Assembly (NCBI RefSeq): GCF_017916325.1
Contig: NC_090165.1
Location: forward strand, 1,126,001-1,190,000
Direction of reading: 5' to 3'
DNA length: 64,000 nt
Source: Leishmania martiniquensis
Lineage: Eukaryota; Euglenozoa; Kinetoplastea; Trypanosomatida; Trypanosomatidae
A program made the translations under genes and the position numbers. The notes beneath the pieces were generated by a model. That model worked only from the letters and a program-made list of their open reading frames with translations. It did no database searches and was not told where the DNA came from. How positions within the stretch are numbered: position 1 is the first letter of the stretch; every line of letters starts with the position of its first letter. Below, piece by piece: positions 53,292-63,298 of the stretch.

Positions 53292-56200
53292 ATGGCTGGT
53301 AAGCTGAATGAGCTGCACATCAGCGCACGCCGCGTGCCACAGAGGCTCGTGCCAGCAATGCCAAAGAGGGCAGCGATATCATTTGAGGACCTCAGCCTTG
53401 GGACACCGCTGCCCAGTGTGCTGGCGAAGTCCCGCGACGAGCGGCGAAAGGACCAGCGGATTCAGAAAAATGAGAAGAAGGAGCGCGCACGCGAGGCCAT
53501 GGCCAAGGTGGCGGCGGCGCGTGACATAGTGGCGCAGCATAAGCGCCTTGTCCAAGCGGAGACGGAACAAGAGCGGAAGCTCAAGGAGATTCATAAGCGC
53601 GAGCTGCGAGTGGAGCATTTGAAAGCACGCTACGAGCGCGAGGAAAGTGAGAGGCAACACGTTGTGCAGCTGCGCGCTACTCAGGAGAAGATCATCACAG
53701 AGTTGAAGACTGCGCGACGGGAGGAGGAAGCTGAAATGCAGCGGGTGCGGGCACTACTAGAGCGCGAGACGGCTGAGAGGGCAAAGGTGGCGCCGACCAA
53801 CGTCCACGTCGAGATCCACCGAACAGAGGAGGTGGAGCAGCAGCGGGCTGGTTTGCCTGTCTTACGTGAGGAGCAGCCGATCATGGAAGCCATTAACGAA
53901 GCGCGCCGCACGTGCGTCTTGGTGTGCGGCGAGACGGGCAGCGGCAAAACCACTCAAATTCCGCAGTTTCTGTGGGAGGCGGGGTATGGCCACCCAGAGG
54001 GCCACACTTTCGGGAGGGAGGGCTGCATCCTCGTCACGGAGCCCCGTCGTGTGGCAGCAGTGTCGATGGCGCGGCGTGTTGCCGAGGAGCTCAACGTCTC
54101 CTTTGGGGAAGAGGTGTGCTACCACGTTCGATACGATAACAACCTCTCTGACAAGTGCCGGCTGAAGTTTGCAACTGAGGGCATTGTGCTGAAGGAAATT
54201 CAATCTGACTTTCTTCTCCGTAAGTACAGCGTCATCGTAATCGATGAAGCACACGAGCGCAGTATCTCGTGCGACATTCTGATTGGGTTGCTTTCCCGCA
54301 TTGTGCCACTCCGCAATGACCTTTTCGACGAGGAGGTTCGCAAGCACCACGGCGACGTGGACAGGACAAGCATCAAACCGCTCAAGCTTGTCATCATGTC
54401 TGCCACCATGCGCGTTACCGACTTCAAAGAGAATCGAACACTCTTTCCCATTGCGCCGCCGCTCATCAATGTCGAGGCGCGCCGATACCCTGTCACGAAC
54501 CACTTTGCCCGGCGTACGGAGCTGAAGGAGTACGTGGACCAGGCCTTCGACAAGGTATGCCAGATGCACAAGAAACTGCCGCCAGGAGGCATTTTGGTGT
54601 TTCTGTGTACCCAACAAGAGATTGAGGATCTGTGTGGACGGCTGCGTCGCCACTATGCCACGACAAAAATCGAGTACTACGATAGCACCTACTCAAAGCA
54701 CGGGCTGCTGACCAGAGGGAAACAAAACGAGGCGGCTGCGTCGACAAGCGACAACGACGGCGACCCAGCAGCTACGGCAGAGGAGGCGGAGGAAAGGGAC
54801 GAGTACGGCCTTCGCACAGCAGATTACGCCCTGGACGACGAGGTGACAGACGGCAACTCGGGCGAGGTCGAAACTGTGCATGAGGGGCGACTGCGGCGAC
54901 CTTCTCAGCCAAGCGGCGGAAGGGACAAGCGCTCTTGCGTTGAGGCTGGAGCACAACCGACCTGCAGGGGCCTCTGGGGTACTAGCGAAGAGGCCAGCCC
55001 CGCTGCTGCGGATGAAGTAGCGCCTATGCCAGGCGAGGAGGAGCGGGAGGATGAGGTGAACGGAGAATATGACACCCTCCACGTCCTCCCGCTTTATGCG
55101 CTTCTCGACTTTCAGAAACAGCAAGAGGTTTTTAAGCCGCCGCCTAAAGGTACGCGCCTCTGCGTTGTCGCCACCAACGTGGCCGAGACCTCCATCACGA
55201 TCCCGAATATCAAGTATGTGGTGGATGCTGGGCGGGTGAAGTCGAAGGTGGTCGACGAAGAGACCAAAGCGAGCTGCTTCCGAATCGAGTGGATAAGTCA
55301 GGCTTCTGCAGAGCAGCGTAGCGGCCGCGCAGGTCGTGTGGGGCCGGGGCACTGCTACCGACTTTACAGCACTGCAGTATACGCAAACTTGATGGCGAAG
55401 CACGCCGACCCTGAAGTGCTCCGCACCCCGCTCGATTCCGTCGTGCTTCTTATGAAGCACATCGGGGTGAAGAACGTTGGTGGTTTTCCGTTTCCATCAC
55501 CACCGCGGGAGCCCGACTTGAAGGTTGCCCTGCAGCACCTCAGCGTCATTGGTGGCCTTGACGCAGCGCACAACTACAACATTACCGAGCTGGGCCGGCA
55601 GCTAGTTGGGTACCCGGTGCCGCCACGATTTGCACGGGCCCTTCTAGAGGTACTGCGGCAATGGCAGAAGGCGCGATCCACTGATGTGCTGAGCATGGTC
55701 GCTGCCATCGTCGCAGTGGCCGCGACGACGACAAACGTCTTTACCGGAGAGGGCAATCAACTCAAAGCGAGGAGGATCAACGAGCAAGTCGACGCCCCTA
55801 CGGACCCTCGACAGGCGCGGATTCGCTCCTTGCTGAACCCTGGCAGCGACCTGGTGACCTACCTTAACGCGTTCTATGCGTACCGCAGCGACCCGCGGTA
55901 CAGCTGTGACATGTTCTGCTTGGTTCGAAAGAGTATGCACGAGGCTAACTTACTCTTTACCCAACTCCGCAGCCACATGCTCCAACGGAGCAAAGATCAG
56001 GATGACTTAGTCGACACACTGGACGAAGGCGAGGCGGCAGTGTTCGAAAGGCATGAACAGAGCATTGATAGCCTTACCAATAATGGGTGCTCCTTGTCGA
56101 AGGAGACGGAGGTGCTGCTGCGACAGGTCTTCATTCCAGGACTCATGGACCAAGTCGCACGCCGCGCGACGGTGCATGAGTGCCGCTCGCTCGGGGTAGA

Positions 56201-56441
56201 GTACAACGACAAGCGCGCGACAAAGACACCATATCTTGTGCTGGGTGCCAACCGCACGATTGCCTACATCCATCCCACCAGCGCTGTGGCGCGCACGTTC
56301 CCGCCGCCGGAGTATATGACATTTGGATTTCTGCAGAAGGTGCGCCGCTCGGACAAAAAAGACGCACAAGCCATGATGATGGGCGTCACGGTGGTGATGC
56401 CAGAGTGGCTGCGCACCTACGGCTTCGAGGAGAGCGGATAG
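53292..56441 (+). CDS. DEAH-box RNA helicase, DHX37/Ecm16 (Dhr1) type
   Basis: 1049 aa from ATG 53292. Helicase motifs: I GETGSGKTTQ (about 213), II DEAH (about 318), III SATMR (about 368), V TNVAETSITIPNI, VI QRSGRAGRVG (about 675); then winged-helix, HA2 and OB-fold regions. WISQASAEQRSGRAGR and NVGGFPFPSPP match the DHX37/Ecm16 branch, which removes U3 snoRNA from pre-18S rRNA in the nucleolus. The N-terminus carries the LSLGTPLPSVLAKSR signature and a long charged helix; an acidic low-complexity insertion sits at about 476-592. The first AG after the upstream pyrimidine tract lies inside the frame (53302), so the real start may be Met23 (53358). Confidence 0.93.
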   Translation: MAGKLNELHISARRVPQRLVPAMPKRAAISFEDLSLGTPLPSVLAKSRDERRKDQRIQKNEKKERAREAMAKVAAARDIVAQHKRLVQAETEQERKLKEIHKRELRVEHLKARYEREESERQHVVQLRATQEKIITELKTARREEEAEMQRVRALLERETAERAKVAPTNVHVEIHRTEEVEQQRAGLPVLREEQPIMEAINEARRTCVLVCGETGSGKTTQIPQFLWEAGYGHPEGHTFGREGCILVTEPRRVAAVSMARRVAEELNVSFGEEVCYHVRYDNNLSDKCRLKFATEGIVLKEIQSDFLLRKYSVIVIDEAHERSISCDILIGLLSRIVPLRNDLFDEEVRKHHGDVDRTSIKPLKLVIMSATMRVTDFKENRTLFPIAPPLINVEARRYPVTNHFARRTELKEYVDQAFDKVCQMHKKLPPGGILVFLCTQQEIEDLCGRLRRHYATTKIEYYDSTYSKHGLLTRGKQNEAAASTSDNDGDPAATAEEAEERDEYGLRTADYALDDEVTDGNSGEVETVHEGRLRRPSQPSGGRDKRSCVEAGAQPTCRGLWGTSEEASPAAADEVAPMPGEEEREDEVNGEYDTLHVLPLYALLDFQKQQEVFKPPPKGTRLCVVATNVAETSITIPNIKYVVDAGRVKSKVVDEETKASCFRIEWISQASAEQRSGRAGRVGPGHCYRLYSTAVYANLMAKHADPEVLRTPLDSVVLLMKHIGVKNVGGFPFPSPPREPDLKVALQHLSVIGGLDAAHNYNITELGRQLVGYPVPPRFARALLEVLRQWQKARSTDVLSMVAAIVAVAATTTNVFTGEGNQLKARRINEQVDAPTDPRQARIRSLLNPGSDLVTYLNAFYAYRSDPRYSCDMFCLVRKSMHEANLLFTQLRSHMLQRSKDQDDLVDTLDEGEAAVFERHEQSIDSLTNNGCSLSKETEVLLRQVFIPGLMDQVARRATVHECRSLGVEYNDKRATKTPYLVLGANRTIAYIHPTSAVARTFPPPEYMTFGFLQKVRRSDKKDAQAMMMGVTVVMPEWLRTYGFEESG

Positions 56442-57431
56442 TGGGAGCAGTAGGCCAGGAGCTTTCTCCGAGTTTTTCACACATGCGTGTCTTTCGCCTC
56501 GTCTTTTTCTGTGCGTGGAGACAGTGCTGCGTCTCGGACTTTTGCTTCCTCCGCTGCGCCCCATTGGTATGATGCATTCCTCCTTGGGCAGTAGCGGGCT
56601 CCAAGACGAAGACGAAAGGTTCTCGCCGCCAAAGTACGGGATGAAACTGTAGGGCTCCTGTGATGGGACTGTGATGATGCTGTGCGTCTATCTGTTTGTC
56701 GGCGCTGGCGATGTGACGCCCCCTCCCCCTTTTTCCTTCCTGGGGCTCTTCTCCTGCTTTTCTTGACCGTAAAGTGACGATCAAGACGCCTGGAGTCATT
56801 GCGTAAGCAACTCTCAATACCCCCCAGGAAACACCATTTTCTGTATTCGGCAGTGTCTGCTGCATCTCGAGCGTGGATGCTGTGCAGCACAGGCGGGAGG
56901 AGGAGGGAGGCAGCACCGCCTCGACGCACACAGGCGCAACTCTTCCGCGCTGGCGGCTTCCCCTAGTAAACGCGAGAGCTTTTGGTGCTTGCCGAGGCTC
57001 ACTGACTTTCCTTCTCATTTTCTGTCGCGTATTTTCGCGGCGTGTGCACCTCTCTCACCCGTTCTGTCCCTCTTCTCTGGTGCCGTCTCTTCGTCTTCTT
57101 GTCTGCATGGCGACGCCCGCATATGCGCACATATACATTTTCAAATATACCATGAAGGATTACCGGCGCCCCGGTTCGACCTCGCCGTGAGCGGAGCTTC
57201 CCCCCTCCTTCGGACTGCTCTTGCTGGCATCCTCAGTGGCCGCCTCTCTCTCCCTGCCGGTGATCTCGTGCCTCTTTCTACACACAACAATAGCAGAAAA
57301 AGTCCCCTCGCTGGTGTCCGTGCGCGCTTAGAAGAGCGAGCACCACGCCACCAAGAGCACTGCCGAATACTGCCGCTTCACATAAGCGGCACACCGAGCT
57401 CACCCCCTCCCCAAGCGCTGGGAGAGCTTAA
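56442..57431. other. Intergenic
   Basis: No gene. Pyrimidine-rich plus strand at 57000-57110 and 57180-57290; acceptor AG for the ankyrin gene probably at 57414-57415 after CACCCCCTCCCC. Confidence 0.5.
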
Positions 57432-58670
57432 ATGCATTCGGGTATTGTGGGTGGGCAGCAGGGCCCCAAGGCGCTCCTTGATGCGGTGCGGCAGGCGGTC
57501 CGTGGCGGTAACATTGAAATACTACGTCGTCTCTCTAAAGAGTTTCTTGCTGTTAGCGACAACGTAGAGAAATGCCGGGATGAAAGCGGCAACACGATAG
57601 TCCACCTCGCTCTAGACAAGAACCCAGCCACACTCGAGTACGTAATCGAGGCACTCCACGCAAGCGTCAACGCCACGAATGCGCAGGGGCGTACCCCGCT
57701 GCACGAGGCAGTGGCACAAGACTACGTGTCATGTTGTGAGGTACTTCTGAACCACGGCGCCGATGACACCATTCAGTCTTCGACGCAGTCCACCCCTTTT
57801 CACACGGCCGCGGCGTGTGGAAGCGTCGAGTGCATGGAAGTAATTCTTCGACATAGTGAAAAACCGGAGGTGAAGGTGAATGAACTAGACCGGCAGCGCA
57901 GCTCTGCACTGCACAAATGTGCATTTGATGGAGACGTGCGAGTGAGTCGGTGGCTGGTCGAGCACGGCGCCAGCGTTGACGCCGCGGACTCCACGGATGC
58001 GACGCCCCTCCTCATCGCCGTGAAGATGGGCCAGACGGAAGTGGTGGAGTATCTCTTGAGAAGTGGGGCGGACTGCAACCGGCAAGACCGGCAGGGCAAC
58101 AGTGGCCTGCACTTCTGCGCCGTCCGCTGTGACGTCAAAGTAGCCCAGCTGCTCCTTGCTGCTGGGGCCAACCCGCACTTGCTCAACGAGGAGTGCGATA
58201 GTCCACTGCACATCGTTGCCCAGAATGTGCGCCTCGAATCCCGGACGTGGGAGGAGATGGTGGGGGTGCTGCTCATGGCCGGCTGCGACCCGCTACAGGT
58301 CAACGCCTGTAACAAGAAGCCGAGCGACTACGTCAGCCGCGGACTAAAGAAAATCTTTACCAAAGAGGAGGTTGAGCGGAGACTGCGCAGGGAGGCGCAG
58401 CTGCAGAAGGAGAGCGACGCCGAGCTCGCCAGGGCGTGGGAGCAGTGTGCGCAGTGGAAAACTAAAGTCCTCGAGAACCTTTCCGCTCGGCGCTTGTGGG
58501 AAGCGGCAGAGGACGAGAGGCTGGCGCGGGAAAAGGAGGAGCGCATTCGCGCTGCCAACGATGCGAGGATGATGTATGACGAGGTGCTCGCAAAGTGCCA
58601 CTTCCAGGAGGCGGAGATACAACGTAAGAAGGCAATGCTGGAGAAAGTCAACGCGAAATCAGGGTGGTAG
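57432..58670 (+). CDS. Ankyrin-repeat protein with C-terminal coiled coil
   Basis: 412 aa, ATG at 57432. About seven ankyrin repeats between residues 15 and 310; clear ones are GRTPLHEAVAQDYVSCCEVLLNHGAD, QSTPFHTAAACGSVECMEVIL, ATPLLIAVKMGQTEVVEYLLRSGAD and GNSGLHFCAVRCDVKVAQLLLAAGAN. These form a protein-binding solenoid. Residues about 330-412 are a charged helix (TKEEVERRLRREAQLQKE ... AEIQRKKAMLEKVN). No membrane segment or enzyme domain, so it is presumably an adaptor; partner unknown. Confidence 0.9.
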   Translation: MHSGIVGGQQGPKALLDAVRQAVRGGNIEILRRLSKEFLAVSDNVEKCRDESGNTIVHLALDKNPATLEYVIEALHASVNATNAQGRTPLHEAVAQDYVSCCEVLLNHGADDTIQSSTQSTPFHTAAACGSVECMEVILRHSEKPEVKVNELDRQRSSALHKCAFDGDVRVSRWLVEHGASVDAADSTDATPLLIAVKMGQTEVVEYLLRSGADCNRQDRQGNSGLHFCAVRCDVKVAQLLLAAGANPHLLNEECDSPLHIVAQNVRLESRTWEEMVGVLLMAGCDPLQVNACNKKPSDYVSRGLKKIFTKEEVERRLRREAQLQKESDAELARAWEQCAQWKTKVLENLSARRLWEAAEDERLAREKEERIRAANDARMMYDEVLAKCHFQEAEIQRKKAMLEKVNAKSGW

Positions 58671-59377
58671 TGCAGCGCCATCTCTCCTCCTACGCCCGCG
58701 CCTCTACCCACCTCGGTGAATGCTCCTCCGTCACGCGTTCTTCGGTGTGGGTGGAGTAGGCAGAGTTTGGGGAGAGGGGACTGGCGCATCTTCTGAGACG
58801 TTCCTCTGCCGTTTTCGTTTTTCCTCCTCCCTGCTCTTAAGTCGTTTGCTCTCTCTCTCTCTCGCATCCTTTCCCCTCCCCGCCGCTGCCGACCCGCCCA
58901 TGATGTATAATATATGCCTCCAAGATGATTGGCACAGCTTCTCACCCCCCCTACCCCAACGGAGCACGGTAATTCGAAATTCAACCGCAGCAGGAGCGAC
59001 CCATTGAAGCAGGTTGGGCGTGCTGCGTGCCTTGAAGGGCATGCGCTCAAATCACTTCATCTCTTTCCGTGCTGGCGCCGAGCTTCATCTTGCACCCCTC
59101 CTCGTCAGCCTCATTGCATTGTGTTGTGACAGCCAGCGCTGCTTGCGAGGAAGCTTCTTCCAGAAACAGGTGGATAAGCTGCACCCGTGGCGTTACATGC
59201 GTCATCTGTGGCTATCGGCTCACGCCGAGGAGAGTGGTGGCACAACCGCATTTATTCTCTCTGGTCACTCGAGCGCATCTCTGTCCTCCTCTTTCTTTCT
59301 TTACCCCCCCCCCCCTTTTTTTTTGGTGCGCTGTGCGTTCCTTCTCGGTCAGGTAGCACACAAGGGTGGCTGCCGAT
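58671..59377. other. Intergenic
   Basis: No gene. Strong pyrimidine tracts on the plus strand at 58800-58885 and 59290-59325 (C-run then T-run), the latter probably serving the gene at 59378; acceptor AG at about 59352-59353. Confidence 0.55.
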
Positions 59378-59908
59378 ATGAAGTCAGTGAAGGAGCGCGA
59401 TGCTGCCGGCATGGCGGCGTTTGAGCTGGCCCTGCAGTACAGCTTCATTCGGCAAGATCGCTCTTACCACTTTGTGCAGCTCTTGACGGCGCTGTGCTCC
59501 TTTGTGTTCTTCTCACAGTTGGCGATTCTCAATGTGCTTCTCGTGCTGCCACCGCTGGTGCCGTCAGTGGAGCAGCATGTGGAATTGCTGCGTACCTACA
59601 GTCACCCGCTCTTGGTGGTGCTTTCTCTGGTGGCGCTGCTGCTAATCCGTGCCAGCAAGAAGCGCTTCGTCATAGAGCCCGGTGAGCAAACGATGGAGCG
59701 CCTCAACCGCGATATTTTGGAACCGTGCCTCGGCATGAAGTTCGATACACAAACAGGGCTGCTGTTCTCCGACTGCCGCGCCGGTAGTCTGCGGGGGCGA
59801 GAGAACTACTATTCCCTTCGCTACCTCGATGACCCACCGCCACCCCTCCCTTCCGCGAGAGCGATGGAGGCTCGAGGGCGGAGACAAAGTGAGGAAGTTC
59901 TTGCTTGA
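59378..59908 (+). CDS. Small two-helix membrane protein, unknown
   Basis: 176 aa from ATG 59378 (the frame opens four codons earlier at GTG). Two hydrophobic segments, FVQLLTALCSFVFFSQLAILNVLLVLPPLV (about 35-65) and HPLLVVLSLVALLLI (about 77-91), form a hairpin; the C-terminal 80 residues are soluble and hold DILEPCLGMKFDTQTGLLFSDC, then a Pro-rich, Arg-rich tail. No signal peptide. I do not recognise it; hairpin proteins of this size often sit in ER or Golgi membranes. Confidence 0.75.
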   Translation: MKSVKERDAAGMAAFELALQYSFIRQDRSYHFVQLLTALCSFVFFSQLAILNVLLVLPPLVPSVEQHVELLRTYSHPLLVVLSLVALLLIRASKKRFVIEPGEQTMERLNRDILEPCLGMKFDTQTGLLFSDCRAGSLRGRENYYSLRYLDDPPPPLPSARAMEARGRRQSEEVLA

Positions 59909-60823
59909 GGGCAGCTGACACGTGATGGAGAGAGAAAACATTTATCTATGCTCGCCTGCTGAATTGCACGAGCCGAGCAAGAAAAACACATACCAACATG
60001 CTGATGCGATGGCGTCACAAGCCCACGGGTAAACATCACGTAAAACAGCGCTGATACTCCCTCTTTTCCGGTTGGGGGTGGGGTAGTCAAGGACAAGAAC
60101 GGAGTGAGCCGCTGTGCAGGGAAAACATTGAAGGGCCATGCGCTTTACGGAAGTGCAGATCAGCCTCGTGCGCTTGCACTTGTAGAGGCTAATACATGTG
60201 ACTCGACGGCGTTCGGCCAAGCGGCGGGGAAGGGGAGGTGCGTGCAACGGGCAGCTTCGTGCCACAATATGCGTTGCTACCGGCCTCTCTTACCATTCGC
60301 AGTGTCGTTCGCTGCTCCTTTCTTCCCACTTCCTCCTCATGCACGCGGTTTCACCGCTGCTGTGAATCTTCGTCGAAGGCCGGCGGAGTGTGCTTTCCTA
60401 TCCGACACGTACTCCTGCTGCATGTACCCCCTTTCTCCGTAGCCTTTCAACCCATCCTCACTCTTTTGCCTTTGTCCATCTTGTGTTGTTGGACCGTGGC
60501 GCCCCATTCACAGCGCTACGAGGCATTCTCCTGGCGCAGCATCCTGCTGGAAAACAAAGGAGGCCGAGGCAGCTGAATTCTCTCTTCGCGCCCTCACGCC
60601 CGGTTCCGGCCACTGAGCTGTGCGCTTCGTCTTTGACTTTTTTCTCCGGGGCCTTCGCAACCGTGAGGGAGAGAGCAGACCACTACGTACTTTCCAGCAC
60701 GAGAAAACGTGCTCGATCACACTCGGCGCCGGCTATACCCCTTCTCGCCACCCTTGCATCCCGCACGACTACGTAGACTCGTGCTGTTCCGCCAAGGCAG
60801 TTAGAGACGAGAAAAAAAAGGGT
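59909..60823. other. Intergenic
   Basis: No gene. Pyrimidine-rich plus strand at 60290-60350 and 60400-60490. The phosphatase frame is open back to 60620 without an ATG. Confidence 0.5.
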
Positions 60824-61939
60824 ATGATATGGATGTGGAAGAAACTGCCGCCCCTGCTTCTGTCCGCAGTGCTCATCATCGTTGTCTTCGCGGTCGCGCG
60901 GCGTGCCTCCGCACGCCGTCTTGTCGCCGTTGGGGACCTGCACGGCGACTATGAGCAGAGCATCTCCGTCTTGCGTCTTACGCGTCTCATCGACGACGTT
61001 AATCACTGGATCGGTGAGGATGCGCTCCTGATCCAGCTAGGGGACATTCTCGATGTTGGCCCCGACGATCTTCGCATTGTCCGCCTGTTGATGAAACTGC
61101 AGCAAGAGGCCTATGCGAGAGGGGGTGATGTGATTCAGCTGCTGGGCAACCACGAGCTGCGGAACTTCCGAGGCGACTACACGGCGGTGGACGAGGCGAG
61201 TCTTGCCACTAGTGGTGGCCAGAAAGGCCGTGACGCGCTCCTTTCGAATGCGACAGACCTGGGCAGATACCTGCGAACTCGCAAGGCGATTTTCCACTAC
61301 GGTCCGTTCCTCTTTATGCACGGAGGTTTCTCAACGGCGACAGCCGGCATGATCACAAGTCTGAGCAAGGTGGAGCAGTTCAACTCGGAGCTCACCAAGG
61401 CGCTGCTGAACGGCACCATCTCACCTCTGGCGGGCAACGGGCTGGACCTGACTGAGGACGATGTAGGCGACGTCGCTAACCCTATTCTGGTACGCAGCAT
61501 CTTGAATGTCAAGTGCGACGCTCTGAGGGAGGTACTCGAAAAGAAGTTTCCGGGCATCCAGTCTGTCGTAGTGGGCCACGTGCCACATAACCCACATAAC
61601 TTCGACGGCTGGCGGCTCTGTGGTGGCCGGCTTATAGATATCGACTTTGGCATGTCGCGTTGGAAGAAGGGGGACCCAGGGCACGTAGCGGCTCTAGAAA
61701 TCGAGGATGCTACGTGGCATGTGCAGCTTATCGAGACTGTGGCCGGATTTAGCTCGGCTTCGGGCACAAGGGCGCTCGTCCCACATACCCTGACGGTACC
61801 TTACTTACTCAGCTTCTCTGTGCTCATAATGGCCGTCTTGGCCGGGTTATTCCTTGCGGTGTACTGCATGCCGTTCCGCTTCACCTCAGCAGCTAAACCG
61901 CTACTAGAAGCGAATGTGGATCACTACGGCACAGTGTAG
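60824..61939 (+). CDS. Membrane-anchored PPP-type (Shewanella-like) phosphoesterase
   Basis: 371 aa, ATG 60824 (a second Met is codon 4). Metallophosphatase signatures: GDLHGD (37-42), GDILDVG (73-79; the PPP family's usual Arg in GDxxDRG is Val), GNHE (108-111), MHGG and VVGHVPHN. The spacing and VVGHVPH fit the bacterial-like Shewanella-type PPP phosphatases known in plants, fungi and protists. A signal anchor (LLLSAVLIIVVFAVA, 10-25) and a second hydrophobic helix near the C-terminus (YLLSFSVLIMAVLAGLFLAVYCM) flank the catalytic domain, placing it in the lumen of an organelle or outside the cell. N-glycosylation sequons (for example NAT, NGT) agree with that. Confidence 0.85.
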   Translation: MIWMWKKLPPLLLSAVLIIVVFAVARRASARRLVAVGDLHGDYEQSISVLRLTRLIDDVNHWIGEDALLIQLGDILDVGPDDLRIVRLLMKLQQEAYARGGDVIQLLGNHELRNFRGDYTAVDEASLATSGGQKGRDALLSNATDLGRYLRTRKAIFHYGPFLFMHGGFSTATAGMITSLSKVEQFNSELTKALLNGTISPLAGNGLDLTEDDVGDVANPILVRSILNVKCDALREVLEKKFPGIQSVVVGHVPHNPHNFDGWRLCGGRLIDIDFGMSRWKKGDPGHVAALEIEDATWHVQLIETVAGFSSASGTRALVPHTLTVPYLLSFSVLIMAVLAGLFLAVYCMPFRFTSAAKPLLEANVDHYGTV

Positions 61940-63298
61940 CAAGGATGGTGAATCGCAATCATCGAAAGAGCACTGCGATGGTATAAGTACGACAAAGTCT
62001 CTCCCCCTCCCCCCTCCCCACTTCGTTGACCCCTGCCTACCGCCTTGTGGTGCACCTGACCTTTCTCTTCCTCTGCTTCTCTTTTTGATTGGAGAGTATG
62101 CGCCTTTACATCTATAGTCTCGTTGAGTAGCAGCGTGGTAGCGGCGTGAAGGAGAAGGGGCACCGCGTGTGAATGACGTCTGCGGCAGCACTTGTTGGCT
62201 CTGATGTCTTTCTCTATTTCACTCCGTGTAACTTCACTGTCGCAATCGATACCATTCTTTTTTTTTCAAAGTTAACTTTTGCTTCTCTTGCGTCTTTCTC
62301 TATGCTCAACCACTTACCCTCCTCTCTTCCCTGGTGAGGGGAGGTGCTGCCATCGCTGCGTTGTGGCGATGTGACTTTGCGTGGGCGTATCTCCCGTTAC
62401 GCTGCGTGCCTTTTTCGCATGTACTTTCCGACTGTGCGCTGCACGGTAACAACGACGGTGGCAGCGATCGAAGGAGCCGCTCCCTCTCGTTCCCTCTCTC
62501 GCGCTGCGATCGGCTGCTTCCTTACTAAGCTTATGCTCAACGACACGCCCCTGCCCTTTCCCCCTTCGCTCGAGCCCACAGATATGCTTTGGAGGACAGA
62601 GAGGCCGAGAGGGGGGTAGCAGTGGGAAAAAAAAAGCTGACCAAATATACGTTCAAGCCACACCATCTGCACTTGCAGCACCACCAAGTCACGAATGCGT
62701 CTGCAAGCCGTTCGTGGACAGTTCGTGAGGCGACTGAAGTCGCGAGGTGGGGTGGGAGTGAAGGGGGTGTGCAAGAGAGAGTCAATGAAAGAAGACGTCT
62801 TTGCGCCCCTCTTGCGAAGCCCCTCAGTTTCCTTTTCCAGCATCGTCTCTAGCCGCGGCCATCGCTGACCCCAACGTGCCTAGGGGCGCCTTCTGCGCAA
62901 GAGGTGCACACGGCGAAAGCCAAGCGTATGTAGCTGAATGCACTTCGTCCCTCTTCTGACATCCCCCTTTTCCGTCTCGCACCTCCTTTTTGCTGTTATC
63001 TGTCGCGATATTCTCCAACGCCTAACTGCCTGCACCGTGTTGCCCTCCCGCCACAGTTTTTGCTGGCGCTGCTGTGTTTTGTGTCCTGCCGCGCTTATCC
63101 TTTGCGCGCCCGCCAGAGTCGACTGCCGCTATCTCGTGCCGCTTACGCGCAACAGGTGTGCGGGGAGGCGCTCCCTGTCTTTTCGTCTCCCGTTCATTTG
63201 CTCTCCATCAATGGGGGTATCACGCCACCACCCGCTCATATACACGTACGCAGAAGCACACGCGCATTGCAGGCATTTCGCACAGGGCGCCCTTGTCA
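61940..63298. other. Intergenic
   Basis: 1.36 kb without a gene. Pyrimidine-rich plus strand at 62000-62090, 62200-62340 and 62940-63000; T-run at 62259-62268. No repeats recognised. Confidence 0.5.
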
